From NCBI GenBank assembly GCA_942159475.1, contig OW804094.1, positions 57,904,966 to 57,968,965 on the forward strand: DNA of 64,000 nt, in the 5' to 3' direction. A program made the translations under genes and the position numbers. Under the pieces are notes generated by a model, which worked only from the letters and a program-made list of their open reading frames with translations, made no database searches and was not told the DNA's origin. Positions within the stretch are counted from its first letter, which is position 1, and each line of letters starts with the position of its first letter. Source of the stretch: Sthenelais limicola (taxonomy: Eukaryota; Annelida; Polychaeta; Phyllodocida; Sigalionidae). Shown in pieces: positions 37,447-48,617 of this stretch.

Positions 37447-37490
37447 GGAACAGGTGGTCGACGAGTTTTATAGATAGTGGGCGTGGCTTC
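37447..37490 (-). promoter_or_regulatory. nanos core promoter: TATA box, E-box, CACCC/GC box
   Basis: On the minus strand, reading towards nanos: gccacgcccac (37477-37487), TATAAAA (37466-37472) and CACCTG (37451-37456). A start site about 30 bases after the TATA box would fall near 37440 and give a 5' UTR of roughly 90 bases. Identified by motif and position only. Confidence 0.55.
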
Positions 37491-38670
37491 CAGTGCCCTT
37501 ATGGGTCTGCATCTAGCTGTGTGTCTCCTTACCACCCAACCATATTTGGTGTTCGAGCCTTTCCCAGCCCCTTCCACTTCCAGTGTCTTATTATTTGGTG
37601 TAGGCCCTAGTTAACTAAAAAAAAACGTGTCCTGTCCATTTATGATTAAAATTGTTCGCTAATCTCGTATAAAAACAAAGAGTACAATAATGGATGCATA
37701 TTAATTCATGCCTATCCTAATTTGCGATCAAAATTGATGTAAACAATAAAGAAGGATTTTCAAAAAGGAATGACAAATGGCGAATTAATTTACACCCAAA
37801 CTCCAATAGGGTCAATCATAGGCCTATATTTTAGGGAATTTAGTCTGAAACCTACCTTGGCCTACTTAGGAAATAAATAGTCACGACCTAGGAAATACAT
37901 AGCCACGATTCACTGCGTTGAGGTATAGGTTCAGCGCGGCACCTGCGGGTAGGCGTGGCTTATGGCGATGATTGACACGTGGATTGTTTGTGTTATTGGA
38001 ACATAGCCGGGGAGGGCTAATTAAAAATGCAGAGTTATTTTTAGAAACACTTTCTGACCGTTTCTTGCGTGGTCCCCGCGCTGTTTCCATGGTTGGATGG
38101 GACCACGTGCGCCAAAGGCGCATTCATTCTCCCCTTTGTGATCTCAAGAATCTTTCACTGAAGCCAAGGAAAATAACAATGTTTTGCGTTTTGTCAAGTG
38201 ACCATTGCCATGACCTCCACACATACGAGCTTCAATAACAATAAACTTTTAGTTTTATGAAGGATGTTATGCTAATTGAAGTTCCTTGAGTTAATCTACT
38301 GTCTGATGGGAGACGGAAATGGACTGAAAATATAAATCTGGATCGCATAGGCAATGACATCCGGATATTAATATGATGGATCGTGCAGAAATAAAGTGTT
38401 CAATGTGCGCGTGCGAGATCATGCCAGCCTTTAATGATGGTTTTATTTGTCGACACGTGCGATCGCCGTGGAACATCATGGACATGAAATGTTACTTGTA
38501 AGAACAGTCGTCTTGGCTATTTTTTGCTCTTGCACCTCAACTCGGGCCCCAATATAGGCAAAATGGCAATGATGGAGTACCGTCCTCATGGTCCTGTGGG
38601 AATCAGGGTGTGGTGACCCAATTGCAGAAAAAGGCAAAGGTAAATCTCACCCAAACTGTCCCGATTGTCT
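37491..38670. other. Intergenic DNA upstream of nanos
   Basis: No gene supported. Possible regulatory region of nanos by position; no specific site can be argued beyond the core promoter. Confidence 0.4.
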
Positions 38671-38675
38671 ATTTT

Positions 38676-39983
38676 CACTGTGCTTACGTCTGTCTCCTTT
38701 ATTCGAATTACATGGATACAAGATGGTGGAAGATTAGTTCAGCTCCTCTGTGAATCTTCCAATTATAGCTAAATGAACAGTTTAATATAAAATATGAATC
38801 AGCAGATCTCTTGCAATGTTGTTTAGCAATAGTTGGGTATGTAATATTAGGGGAAAAAAACTATTGTTGCTTCATGATCTATGCATGAAGAAAATTGGCA
38901 GTACCTCTGTAATTCAGTTTTGGTACCTCTGTAAATCTAACTGACTTTCCGGCAAGTACCACTGTAATTCACCCAATTGGTCAGGAGGTTCCAACCTTTA
39001 ATTTGGGGGTCTCCTATTCTCCAAGCAATGGGTATCAACTAAAAACCCCATCCCTTAATTTTATTTTGATTTATTTTGTTTTATTCAGATATCCTGCCTT
39101 CATGGCATATACAATGTTATTTATACTCTTCAAATACACGCAATGCCATGGGTATAAAAATAATCTTCTTGTTGTGATGATTCTACCTCAAATTCCCATC
39201 TAAACCACCTAATTTGGGTGGGTCCTCCGAATGCAAATGGGAATGTTTTAACAGTCCTGTAGCAAAAACGACTGGACAAAATCCTCCATATTCTGATCAA
39301 ATTACCTTTAGATTGATTGGACCAGAATGGAACAAATAGTAGTTCTTGACCAATGGTCGCTGAGAGTACAGCTTTAATAGTGACAAAGAAATAGGGACCA
39401 CCCCCATGCAACCCCCCACCCCCACCCCCATGCATCCCCACCCCCATGCATCTTATACTAAGAAAGAAACACATGAGATATTGTCAGCTTCATAGACACC
39501 AAATTATTTTTATACATAACATAATTTTTTGATGACGAGTCATGAGAATTAACCATCTGCAGGCCTACACCCGGCCAACATACAGCTACTGCTATATAGT
39601 AGATACTTGAATTACAGTGGTATTAAAAGTGAATTACAGAGGTTCCTTGAATCGGCAAAAACAGAATTACAGTGCTACTATGGATTTTGTTCAAACACCG
39701 ATCATGAAGCAACAATAAGTTTTTTGCCCTATTAACCCATTCAGGCCGCGTATTGCTTTAAAGCATTCCCACGCGTGTGGCCACATATTGCCTTAACGCA
39801 CTCCCACGTGTTTGGCCGCGTATTGCCTTACCGAACTATTGCTAAACAACATTGCAAGAGATCTGCAGATTCAGACTTTATATTAAACCATTCATCTAAC
39901 TATAATTGAAAGAAAACTCATTGGAGCTGAACTCCCCTGGTACCCATATAATTTGAATTACGGAGACAGGCGTAAACACAGTG
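38676..39983. mobile_element. Transib/ProtoRAG-like non-autonomous element, copy 2 (inverted relative to copy 1)
   Basis: The left end starts CACTGTGCTTACGTCTGTCT; the right end closes ...GGAGACAGGCGTAAACACAGTG. The exact 5-bp duplication ATTTT lies at 38671-38675 and 39984-39988. The interior matches copy 1 in reverse complement, including the frame on the minus strand at about 39190-39410 (GGPYFFVTIKA...), with an in-frame 6-base difference. It lacks part of copy 1 and carries a 35-bp tandem array inside the right terminal repeat. Confidence 0.7.
39744..39832. repeat. 35-bp tandem array inside the right TIR of copy 2
   Basis: ggccgcgtattgc / ggccacatattgc / ggccgcgtattgc start at 39744, 39779 and 39814. 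Copy 1 has no such array at the corresponding place, so it was inserted or expanded after the copies separated. Confidence 0.8.
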
Positions 39984-39988
39984 ATTTT

Positions 39989-40964
39989 TCTAATTCGAAT
40001 GAATGAACCTCTGGTGGAATGAATGTACCAAAGAGATTAAAAACGACCCCAATCTTTAGTGGAGTTGATATTCAATATCAAAAAGTACTATTTGTATTAT
40101 CTCTGTTTCGGATTGCTTGTCACACGTTTCTACCTTTGATTTAATAGGAGTATAAACGTTTCCTTTGTGCGAGCAATTTCACATCCCTATTGACACCTCA
40201 TTACACATGTGAGCAGTTAGAAAGGTGCAGTTTGGGCGTGCAGTTCGGTTGATCCGAACTGTTCACGTGAACAGTTTGGGCAAAGAAGCAATCTCATTGG
40301 TGCAGCGGAAGGCCTGACCTACAAACCTGAAACAAATGACGTTGTCCCCGACCGAGTAACCTAGGCCTACAAGTTGCAGTGAATTGAGCTTCCCCAAGCG
40401 AAAATTTAGGCTAAACTTGGCTCTCACATAGAGCGAGAGCATCTTAACGGTGAGAAATACCTCCTGCTGATTCTGTCCCAGACTTGGGCAACTGGGCTTA
40501 TCTAATAGGTATTCTTTGAACACCATCTGCGCCGCCGACTTGACCTAGGTCAACTGACCTATATACATACTCCAGTGGAAGATCTTGAGGACAGGGGGCA
40601 GTTAAGTCCTTAAGTTATCCAATATACTTAAAACTAGGAGTGAAATGGTGCATTCTAGGGTGATTTTCACACGATATTCCAGCTATTTGAAAGCAAACTG
40701 AATATCTATTTAATTGGAACAGGAAGCTGTCATGTAAAAAACATGAATTTACTTTTTAAATTTACTTTCTTGGTAATTCGTCCACCATTGGAAAGGGTAG
40801 AAGACAAGCTGTCGACAGTCTTTTCTAGCCAATCCTGTGTGGTTGGTTACAGAGAAAAGAATGGCTGGCATATCTCCGAATGTTCTCATATGTAGAGCAT
40901 CATCAACTATGACTGTAAGGTGTCGCCCCCTGTGGACCACTACATATACTACATCCTGTATAGC
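39989..40964. other. Non-coding, no gene recognised
   Basis: No supported frame or repeat apart from flanks of the inverted repeat that follows. Confidence 0.4.
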
Positions 40965-41227
40965 AGGGTGCTGCCCTCTGGTTTACTGAAGAACTCATTA
41001 TTATCATAGATAGGAACAACTTCCATTTGTATATCCATTAAGCTGGGTTTATTTTTTTTCCCAACACCGGGTCTTTATTCATGAGGTAGACATGATTTCA
41101 GATGCAGAGCGGTATACAATTTTGCTTTTACAAACGCTCTTAAGCTGGGTTTATTGCCTATAGCACTAGCACAATATGTAAACAATGATAATAATGAGTT
41201 CTTCAGTAAACCAGAGGGCAGCACCCT
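40965..41227. mobile_element. 263-bp foldback element with perfect 43-bp inverted repeats
   Basis: agggtgctgccctctggttt... (40965-41007) and its complement ending ...gagggcagcaccct (41185-41227) match over 43 bases. The 177-base interior contains two copies of ttaagctgggtttatt (about 41038 and 41141). The perfect arms point to recent origin or gene conversion. No TSD is obvious. Confidence 0.7.
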
Positions 41228-41454
41228 TCTTTTAAAAAATCATTTAAAATGCAAAGGCTTATTGAAGGCATGGCTACTGCTACTGGCCAACATGTGTTGT
41301 GGGAGGTGCCAACATATTTGTGGTTACCCCCGTGGAGGCGGCGGCGCACACAGTACCTTAGATGTTCACAACCTCTCACTCTAAGTGATATTACTCCAAG
41401 GGCTAAATAAGTTAAATTTACTTTTTAACATCCATATAAAGTGTGTAATAAATA

Positions 41455-41710
41455 GGACCGGCGTCACTGGCATATTCATATGCCTCAAGCATTACCGACG
41501 ATTTGACCCACGCCATCTTACTTATCGACACTACCAACAGATAACCCGATGGTCCGCCGATCCGCCGAAAATCATATTTCCCGACTTCCAAGCCACCAAA
41601 ACAATGTACCCACGCCTAGAGAAATAATATAGACTGTGATTACCTCCAATAGATCAAGGTATATCTGGTATAATAAGAGAGAAATAACCGATTCCCCGAC
41701 CCCTATATGC
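41455..41710 (+). repeat. Copy of the repeat found at the 5' side of the Helitron-like element
   Basis: About 250 bases align with 49464-49712: ggcatattcatatgcc at 41469-41484, cccgatggtccgccgatcc, agccaccaaaacaatgta, tgattacctccaatagatca, and gattccccgac. Divergence is moderate. Homology fades after about 41710, so it is either a truncated Helitron 5' end or a non-autonomous relative. Confidence 0.75.
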
Positions 41711-41789
41711 TAAAGCATGAACGGACATTTTACCCTGCGTATGGCCACACGGCATGACTCATAGAATGAAACCCCACTCTCCCGACCAC

Positions 41790-41860
41790 CGCACATAGCG
41801 CAGGGGCAGCCATCTCGCCTCCAGACCTGAGGGTTGGGGGTTCAAGGCTTGCCTGGTCCT
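41790..41860 (+). repeat. tRNA-like sequence, probable SINE head
   Basis: tagcgcaggggcag resembles an A box/D arm and gggttcaaggctt a B box/T arm, with tRNA-like spacing. The sequence lacks convincing acceptor pairing, so a tRNA-derived SINE is likelier than a gene. Confidence 0.45.
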
Positions 41861-41892
41861 CACATCTTTTTATTTTCATCCTCTATTTGTTG

Positions 41893-41917
41893 GGCCGTGT
41901 AGAGCTGCTACACGGCC
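41893..41917. repeat. Hairpin, 10-bp perfect stem
   Basis: ggccgtgtag and ctacacggcc flank the 5-base loop agctg. Confidence 0.8.
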
Positions 41918-42080
41918 GGGACGGGACGGTGGTGGGGACGATGGGTGGGTTTGATGATTTGTGGTGATGGGAAAGGCAGGAGAAACAAAATATCCTATAT
42001 TATCTGCCAAACACTATAATATCCTAGTTAATTTAAGAGTTGTTGTGACGATAGTGTAACCTTGTGCCAGTCACCCTCTG

Positions 42081-42138
42081 GACACATCAGAAAACGGGAA
42101 CTCACCCCTTTGGGGTTCGTCCTGTTTTCTGATGTGTC
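42081..42138. repeat. Hairpin, 18-bp stem
   Basis: gacacatcagaaaacggg (42081-42098) pairs with cctgttttctgatgtgtc (42121-42138) with one G-T position. The loop itself contains the inner palindrome acccctttggggt. Confidence 0.8.
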
Positions 42139-42458
42139 TCGATCAGTTTGAACCCTCCATCTTGCGATTTGCTATAATAAGTAACTTGAAAGTTAGTCTA
42201 CACCTCATTTATGACAGTCTTCACCTGTTAGGAAATAGATAAATATTTAGTGTCAATTTAACGAACTAGTGTGATCAAATCTGTTCTGGAGATTAAAGAA
42301 CCAGAGAAGGCAGCAGGGTCAGCAGCAGGAGCAGCAAGCCTTATCTTACCTACGACGTTACGTCTCTGAAACAGAATTGGCCCCGTCGACTGGGAGCTGC
42401 ATCGGGCTTAATTAAACGGCACTAATTTTTTTTCGCTGTTGGCTTGGTTTATTGAATA

Positions 42459-42500
42459 AACTAATCAAAAAAGATCAAAACTAATCAAAAAAGATCAAAA
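42459..42500. repeat. 20-bp tandem duplication
   Basis: actaatcaaaaaagatcaaa is present twice in succession. Confidence 0.85.
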
Positions 42501-42586
42501 CATTCTTATCGACGGAGGATTAAACTGAAGGCTTTCATGCTTAGTTAAGAATATGAATTGAAAGAACAAGAAAGTAATACATAGAG

Positions 42587-42723
42587 AGAATGGAACTGGC
42601 GGCGCATAATCAAAAATTGATTGGATGAGATTTCTCCACAGGAACACGATGCCGTCGGCAGAGTGCTCCTGTGGAGGAATCAAGTCCGATCTATTTTTGA
42701 TTATGTGCTGCCAGTTCCATTCT
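42587..42723. repeat. 137-bp near-palindrome (foldback hairpin)
   Basis: The outer arms agaatggaactggcggcgca... and ...gctgccagttccattct, and the inner arms ctccacaggaac / gctcctgtggag, converge on the centre gatgccgtcggcag. Because of the palindrome, frames on both strands translate to nearly the same peptide (PQEH...V/IFLWRN), which is not evidence of coding. Possible foldback MITE or precursor of a hairpin RNA. Confidence 0.8.
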
Positions 42724-43116
42724 ATATTTATTATATGCCCTTACAATGCTACCAACTATTAAATGGAAATCACTCTCATATCCTCATTTGGGGCCCACTT
42801 GTAGTGCTAGGCCTACTTTTGACGAAGTCGAATTTTTATAGTACACATACTATATGAATATTTTTATAGCACCCTACTTATTGCACCTGTCATATGGAAT
42901 GCGCATATAATAAACTATCCTTAGTATATGGGAACCATATGTCTACTTCCAGGTTAGATTGCGCTCTAGTACAAAAATCACTCGCTTTTCTAAGATCCTA
43001 CCCGAATAGATGTTTTAAAGCTCCTATACTTGCGAAAAAAATTAAGGACCCACGTAATGTACCGTATATAGCTTCAGTGGGGCAGCAATTGGGTGGGGAG
43101 CAAAAAAGCATGTTAG

Positions 43117-43225
43117 GCCGGGGCCGGGGCCGGGGCCATCCATAAATTACGTCATGCTATTATGACCCCCCCTTCCCATCGTGACGTTGTCCGGGGCTTG
43201 CCCCCCCCCCCCCCCCACACACACC
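43117..43225. repeat. (GGGGCC)n microsatellite, poly-C and a dispersed-repeat fragment
   Basis: Three units of ccgggg near 43119-43137 run into ccatccataaattacgtcat, a phrase I recognise from dispersed transposon ends in many invertebrates, then a run of C at about 43201-43216. Confidence 0.6.
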
Positions 43226-44001
43226 TGTAAATTCATGTACATTAGGTGTGACTTCAAAACCAAATAAGCCTAATTGGAAAAACATCCTGGGCAACACATC
43301 TTTCTCAGTGTTTACTAAGCTTACAATTGATAGTCATCTACCAAAATCTCAATGTTAGTTGAATCTTTTTAAAACATTTCTTTCTATAGGTCCTACTCCA
43401 AGATCAATTTATATAGTCAAAATCTTTTACAAGTGTAGATTCCGTCGGAGAATGTGGTCCTTAACATTTGTTCATGTTCAAAAGTAATTTTGGCTTGTGT
43501 TATATTATCAGAAATTCAGAATTACAAAATCCTGTTGAATCCTGTTGAAATCTATTTTTTGTAATGATAGATTTCTCAGCTAAATACAAACATGGAAAAG
43601 GGATAACATGACCTCCTAAAACGTTACCTTGCTTCCATGGTTACCATAAAATCATGTACAACTTCCTCAATGTTGCCCAAATTAATGGCCCCAAATGGAC
43701 AAGATTTGCCCACTGGTTGGGATTTGCCCACTAGTGGTTGCACCTGAGCCAGCACTGGTGGTGTAGATATTTGGGTGAAGCCACCTGCAAATGTACAGTT
43801 CACCTTCACCAATTCTCTCAAAAAGAATTAATTTAGACACAGAATGAGGTTTAAAATAATAGTTCAACATAAAGGAATATGGTTCTTTAATAACACAGCA
43901 CGAAATATACTCATAATCTGGTTTTCTGATGATCTGACTCATTACTACGATCCTGACATGCTTATTGTTTTCTTTGTTTTAAATCTCACAACGCTTATTA
44001 A

Positions 44002-45002
44002 AGGCAAACGCTACTATCTAGTGAAAAATGAAAATAAATGTCATTTTTCTGAAACTTTGGTATTTGATTCTTGAAGTGTTTCTGGTCATAAGGATGGAAA
44101 AAAATCATTGGGTCGCTGTACTCATTTTTGAATTACAGTGTTTCAAAATTTGGTATCTCAAAAGAACCAATGAGGACCAAAAGGGGGGCCCATTTTGCAG
44201 TACCTCGACTTCATAGTTCATATTTGCTATTTATATTCACTCAATTTAAGTAAAATTAACAGTTTTAGAGAGGGTATAATTTGGCCAATAATTCTATGCC
44301 TCTTTTCTATAGGGTGCATTGTTATTTCTATTTTGAAGACAACAAATACATAATGTGAATTTTAAATTAAAAACTCGAAAAAACTCACCATTTTTATAAA
44401 AACTTTTTTTTCTCCGGGTCACCGTGCTAGTTTCTGAATTATGGAGCTTTTAAACATGGCTGACAACCAAAAATTCTGCTGCTTTCAAAGTGTTCTATGT
44501 TTCCTAAACATGTCTATTTCAGACTGCTACAATTATTTTTTTAATGCGATGACATACATTTTTTCCCTATATATGTGTAGAATATTATCTGCACTATATG
44601 TGTAGAAAATTTTGCGACATTTGGAGTATCCATTTTTGTTTTATTCCCAAAACCGTGAAAGGAAAATGCAGCATTTCCCAATGGACATGCATGCTAAGTG
44701 GGTACGACTGACCATAGCTAGCTCTGTTTCCCAAACATGTCTATTTCAGACAGCTATAAAAAATTTTTTTAACGCAATGCCATATTTTTTATATTTTTTA
44801 TCGGTAGTATATAACCTGAACTGTATGTGTAGAAAATTTTGGGACAGTAGGAGTAGCCATTAATTGTTTGTTTTATTCTAAAAAATGTGAAAAAATGGGC
44901 TGTTTCCTCATAGACTGCAATGCTAAAGGAATAGTGCGTAAAATGCCCGTAGATTTGGTATATGGAAAAGGGGGGCGTGGCAGTGAATAGTAGCGTTTGC
45001 CT
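44002..45002. mobile_element. 1.0-kb TIR element flanked by TTAA (piggyBac-like MITE)
   Basis: The left end AGGCAAACGCTACTAT and its inverse at the right end match exactly. TTAA sits immediately outside both (43998-44001, 45003-45006). The interior holds a diverged tandem duplication with a period of about 235 bases (cctaaacatgtctatttcag near 44511, cccaaacatgtctatttcag near 44732). No transposase. TTAA targeting is the piggyBac signature, but the flanks form a palindrome with the tips, so the TSD is not fully diagnostic. Confidence 0.65.
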
Positions 45003-45009
45003 TTAATTT

Positions 45010-46700
45010 CTACCTTTTTTATCAAGACTCAAGTTTTTATCTTTATCTAGATCGAACATTGCGAACGTAAATCCTAGGCCCTACTATAGGCCTATGACGC
45101 GAATCCCCTAGTCGCTCTGGCAACGTGGGAGTAATTGTTCTTTCCCAAGATTATGTGGCCTATAAGGGGGCTATCATTATTTACCTCATAGGGGGGTATA
45201 AGAATTTTGGCAGTCAATCATACACATTTTTGTGACCCCCCCATCCAAGGGTCCCATATTTTTGTGACCCCCCCCGCCACCAATCACACACCCGCAGTGA
45301 ATTAAAATAGATGACACATCATACCATGATGCTACATCCTCTGCTAAGCATTGAAACTATGGTGGCCATTGTCAATGTCACAACGGCCATCATAAACACA
45401 GGCACTAAATGGAACCATGCCATACCCTTGTTGTGTTTTTCTCGCATCAAGTTACCATAATTAAAAGCAATCCAGGATATTTAAAATCATTTGTAGTGCG
45501 ACAAGACTCCAGATCGGGAAGTTGTGTGTTCGAACCCCACCAAAGGCTGGGGAGTAACTGTTCACTGCAACCCGCTCCCACCCAGAGCGTAGGCTCTGTC
45601 TGTAGGCCTATGGTCAAGATTCACTCAACGACTGCAACTCTATGAGAGCTACTACAGAATTAGGCCAGAGCCTATGGGTGATACTACCTCTGTCGGTATC
45701 CAGGAGCCCTGGGACAGATGAAAATCAGTATAAGTCAAACTAGGTCAGTAGGAGGAGACTCTAGCCAGCCTAGCTGACTGTCTGACAGAAAGCATGGGAA
45801 CTGGCCCCTGTATGTCACACACCAAAAAATGGACCGCTACAGACAAGCTAGAGAGAGTAGTATAAAAACAGAAAAATAGGGTATCCCAAAGAATAAAAAG
45901 GTGATATCCAAGGGGGAAAAAAAGAAAATTATTTGGAAGAGGTCAAATAAATCTCAAACTAACCTTAGTTATGTATTTCCAATTGTTCTTCACCTCGTTT
46001 CTTGCGTAGGAATCCCTTGGGTCTATGCTACGCTCCGACCCTTGGGATAGCCCCCCCCCCCCCCTCCAACTTGGTGAAGAACGATCGGAAAAACATAACT
46101 GCAGTTAGTTTTGTCTCTGTACTCATCAAGCCATCAAGGTATATCAAAGTATCGTTATCCTTTCCCAGCCCAAAACAAGCTTTACTTTGGGCTGACTCCA
46201 CATACCTTTATTGAAGTTTTCATTCTATAATGCAACAGCCACTCTCATTGTTATCGTTGGTATTTTGATTTCCCATGTATCAGCTAATCTGCCATGATAT
46301 ATGTCACAGTCTGGGCATGAAGATGACTTCATCCTCAGATTCATTAATGGGGACTCTCAGAAAATGGCCGCCGCCGCCGCTTTTTCCCACCAGGCGGCGC
46401 CAAAACCGGGTCCCAGAAGAGGGTCCTCCAGGGGTGCGTGGGTACAGATTAATACACTTTCATGCATCAGTCCTATCCCAAATACCACAGCAATTACTTG
46501 TGGGCTTGTGTAAAGTCCAGAAAAAGACCAACTGCCATAGCAAAAACAAGAAATGATGAATTCTCACTCAAGATATTCTAATTCCATACTCTTTCATAAA
46601 CCCAATAAGGAATGCAACCATTCTACATGTGTGTAAGTGGTTCACAAGATACTAAAGGTGTTTTTTGTATGAATGTATAGTACAGGATTCTCACCAGAAA
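45010..46700. other. Non-coding; SINE fragment near 45.53 kb
   Basis: gtgtgttcgaaccccac (45525-45541) is a good Pol III B box following agatcggga, suggesting a tRNA-derived fragment, but no A box is evident. A poly-C run lies at about 46051-46064. A GC-rich piece (46343-46440, beginning aatggggactctcag) resembles the reverse complement of 47880-47960. Confidence 0.4.
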
Positions 46701-46710
46701 TATTTGACAG

Positions 46711-47175
46711 TGTAGCGGGGACCACACACCATCTAGGGGGGTCGGGGGGTCTGCCCCCCCAGGAAAATTTTGAGCAAAATGATGCTGTTTAGTGCATTCT
46801 GCTGATTTTAAGGGCCATCAGATCAACCCTTAATTATTAAAAGTTAAACTCATAGTTTACATAATTAAACTAGTCAACCTAACACTATCTTTGAGATATG
46901 ATTTTTCTAATAGCATAGCATAGTGTCATTACACAATTAAATTAAAAAGAAAAAAATACCATTCTTATTACCATCTTATTTCGAATGCATTGAAATCTTA
47001 TTGGCCTTACTACTTTACAGTAAGTATAGTAAGTGCACATTTGCATCAATCATTAGGCCGACATTTGCCATTCCCAAATTAAGTTTGGATATTTAAGAAA
47101 TATCAGATACATATTAAAAAGCGTAGCGGCCGTTTTCCAGCGTAGCGGCGACGGGAGAGAGTGTAGCGGGCCCCA
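46711..47175. repeat. Possible repeat bounded by agtgtagcggg words
   Basis: agtgtagcggggacc at about 46711 and agtgtagcgggcccc at about 47158 bracket the interval, with two further gcgtagcggc words inside the right end. Identity of the repeat is unknown. Confidence 0.35.
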
Positions 47176-48276
47176 TTTAATTGGCCCTACTCCATTCCAG
47201 GTTCATCATTATTTTAACAAATATTTCGAAAATTATGGCCTCAAATTTTAAAGTATTTCTCTTAAAAAACGGGAGTATGTTTAAAACGAAGATCCATATA
47301 TGGTCAATTCCCACGAAAATGGTACAGAAGCGTTTTTATGGATTTTTCATTTACATTCTTTAGAAGCCTATTCACAATAATTCTACTTCATTCATGGCTT
47401 CAGGCTCGTCAAGCTGAATAAATGGGTACCCACTTTTATTGGCCTGTTTTTGCTATTTACAGAGATATAAGCGAATAACTATAGTTTTGTTTTTTTTAAA
47501 TATATTGATGGTGGAAAAAGAAACGTATTTTCTTAAATATTATTGGTAAGAAATGCACTAATTCCACTTTCGGAAAAGAATCAGCATGTATCAAGGGACT
47601 TATGTATTCATAACATTTATATTTATAATGAATATCATGGTCAGGACAGAAGCAGGATCAGTGGGGAAGTTGTTTTGTCACCGACAGAACTCCTTGTTCT
47701 TTGACTCCCCTCTTCCTTAGCTCTACTATTTAAAATGGCCACTCTCATTCCCTATAATGTTTAGAGCTCTTTGGCTCTTCAAATTCTCAACTTTATACAT
47801 GTAATAATGATGTGAAACACTGAGGAACACTGCTATTTACATGCGTTCCCTATGCTTAAACCATGCGGTATTGGTACCCGGATGTTGGCTCCTGGGACCC
47901 AGTTACCCCCAGCGCCGCCCTAGGGTCAAACGGCCGTACTGCCGACTGAGAGTCCCCATTACAGCATTATTGTCCTCTTTAGTGACTTCATTTACCCTTT
48001 CAGCATATGTTTCAGGTTCACATGAATCTGAAATTAGGTTATTGTCTGAGTCAGAATTGTCATCACCTTCTGTAGTTTTTGCCTACTCTCCCTAGAAGCT
48101 TCACTATCTTGTTCCTCTTGTAAATCCTTACCCTTAGTATTTTTTCCCTGTCTTCTCATTTCTCTTCTCATCCCTGTTTCTTTTTTATTCTGCATGTGGC
48201 CAATTACATGGTCCTTCCTTACAAGTAAAATTGTGAGCAAAAGATTTAACTTTGGCTGTCATTTCAAGTCAAGTTC

Positions 48277-48617
48277 TTCTTTTTCAATGAGAACATCGCA
48301 TTATTTGCGCAGCTGAAAACCATCAATTGGTTGAGATTCACTATGTACACAATCAATTGTTTCAGTATATGTTGTGTACTTGTAATGGCCATACTCAAGA
48401 GAGGGCATGCACTGTGGTACAATGTACACAGTTTTTAGAGTGATATCATTTCTGTTCCCACACAAATTACATACCTCATTATTTCAGCTGACACAGTGGA
48501 ACTCTTTCTACAGCTCGCCAACTTTGCAATGGTTATTCATGTGCTCTTCCATTTTTGTAAAGTAATAATGCCTTGGTAGATCACCTGGTGCAACATCTTT
48601 GAAACACTATATTGGGA
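48277..48617 (-). pseudogene. Decayed protein-coding remnant, family unknown
   Basis: Reading the minus strand from about 48616 gives a long protein-like stretch (LPRHYYFTKMEEHM..., VCNLCGN..., PQCMPSLEYGHYKYTTYTET) interrupted by TAG, TGA, TAA and TGA codons that are one change from Trp, Cys or Gln codons. A CxxC pair suggests zinc binding. An acidic, Ser-rich stretch follows in a shifted frame down to about 47.95 kb. Probably an old transposon gene or retrocopy. Confidence 0.35.

Noticed and set aside
42495..42857. Similar peptides on opposite strands suggesting a conserved small protein
   Set aside because: The similarity follows from the 137-bp palindrome, not from selection on protein.
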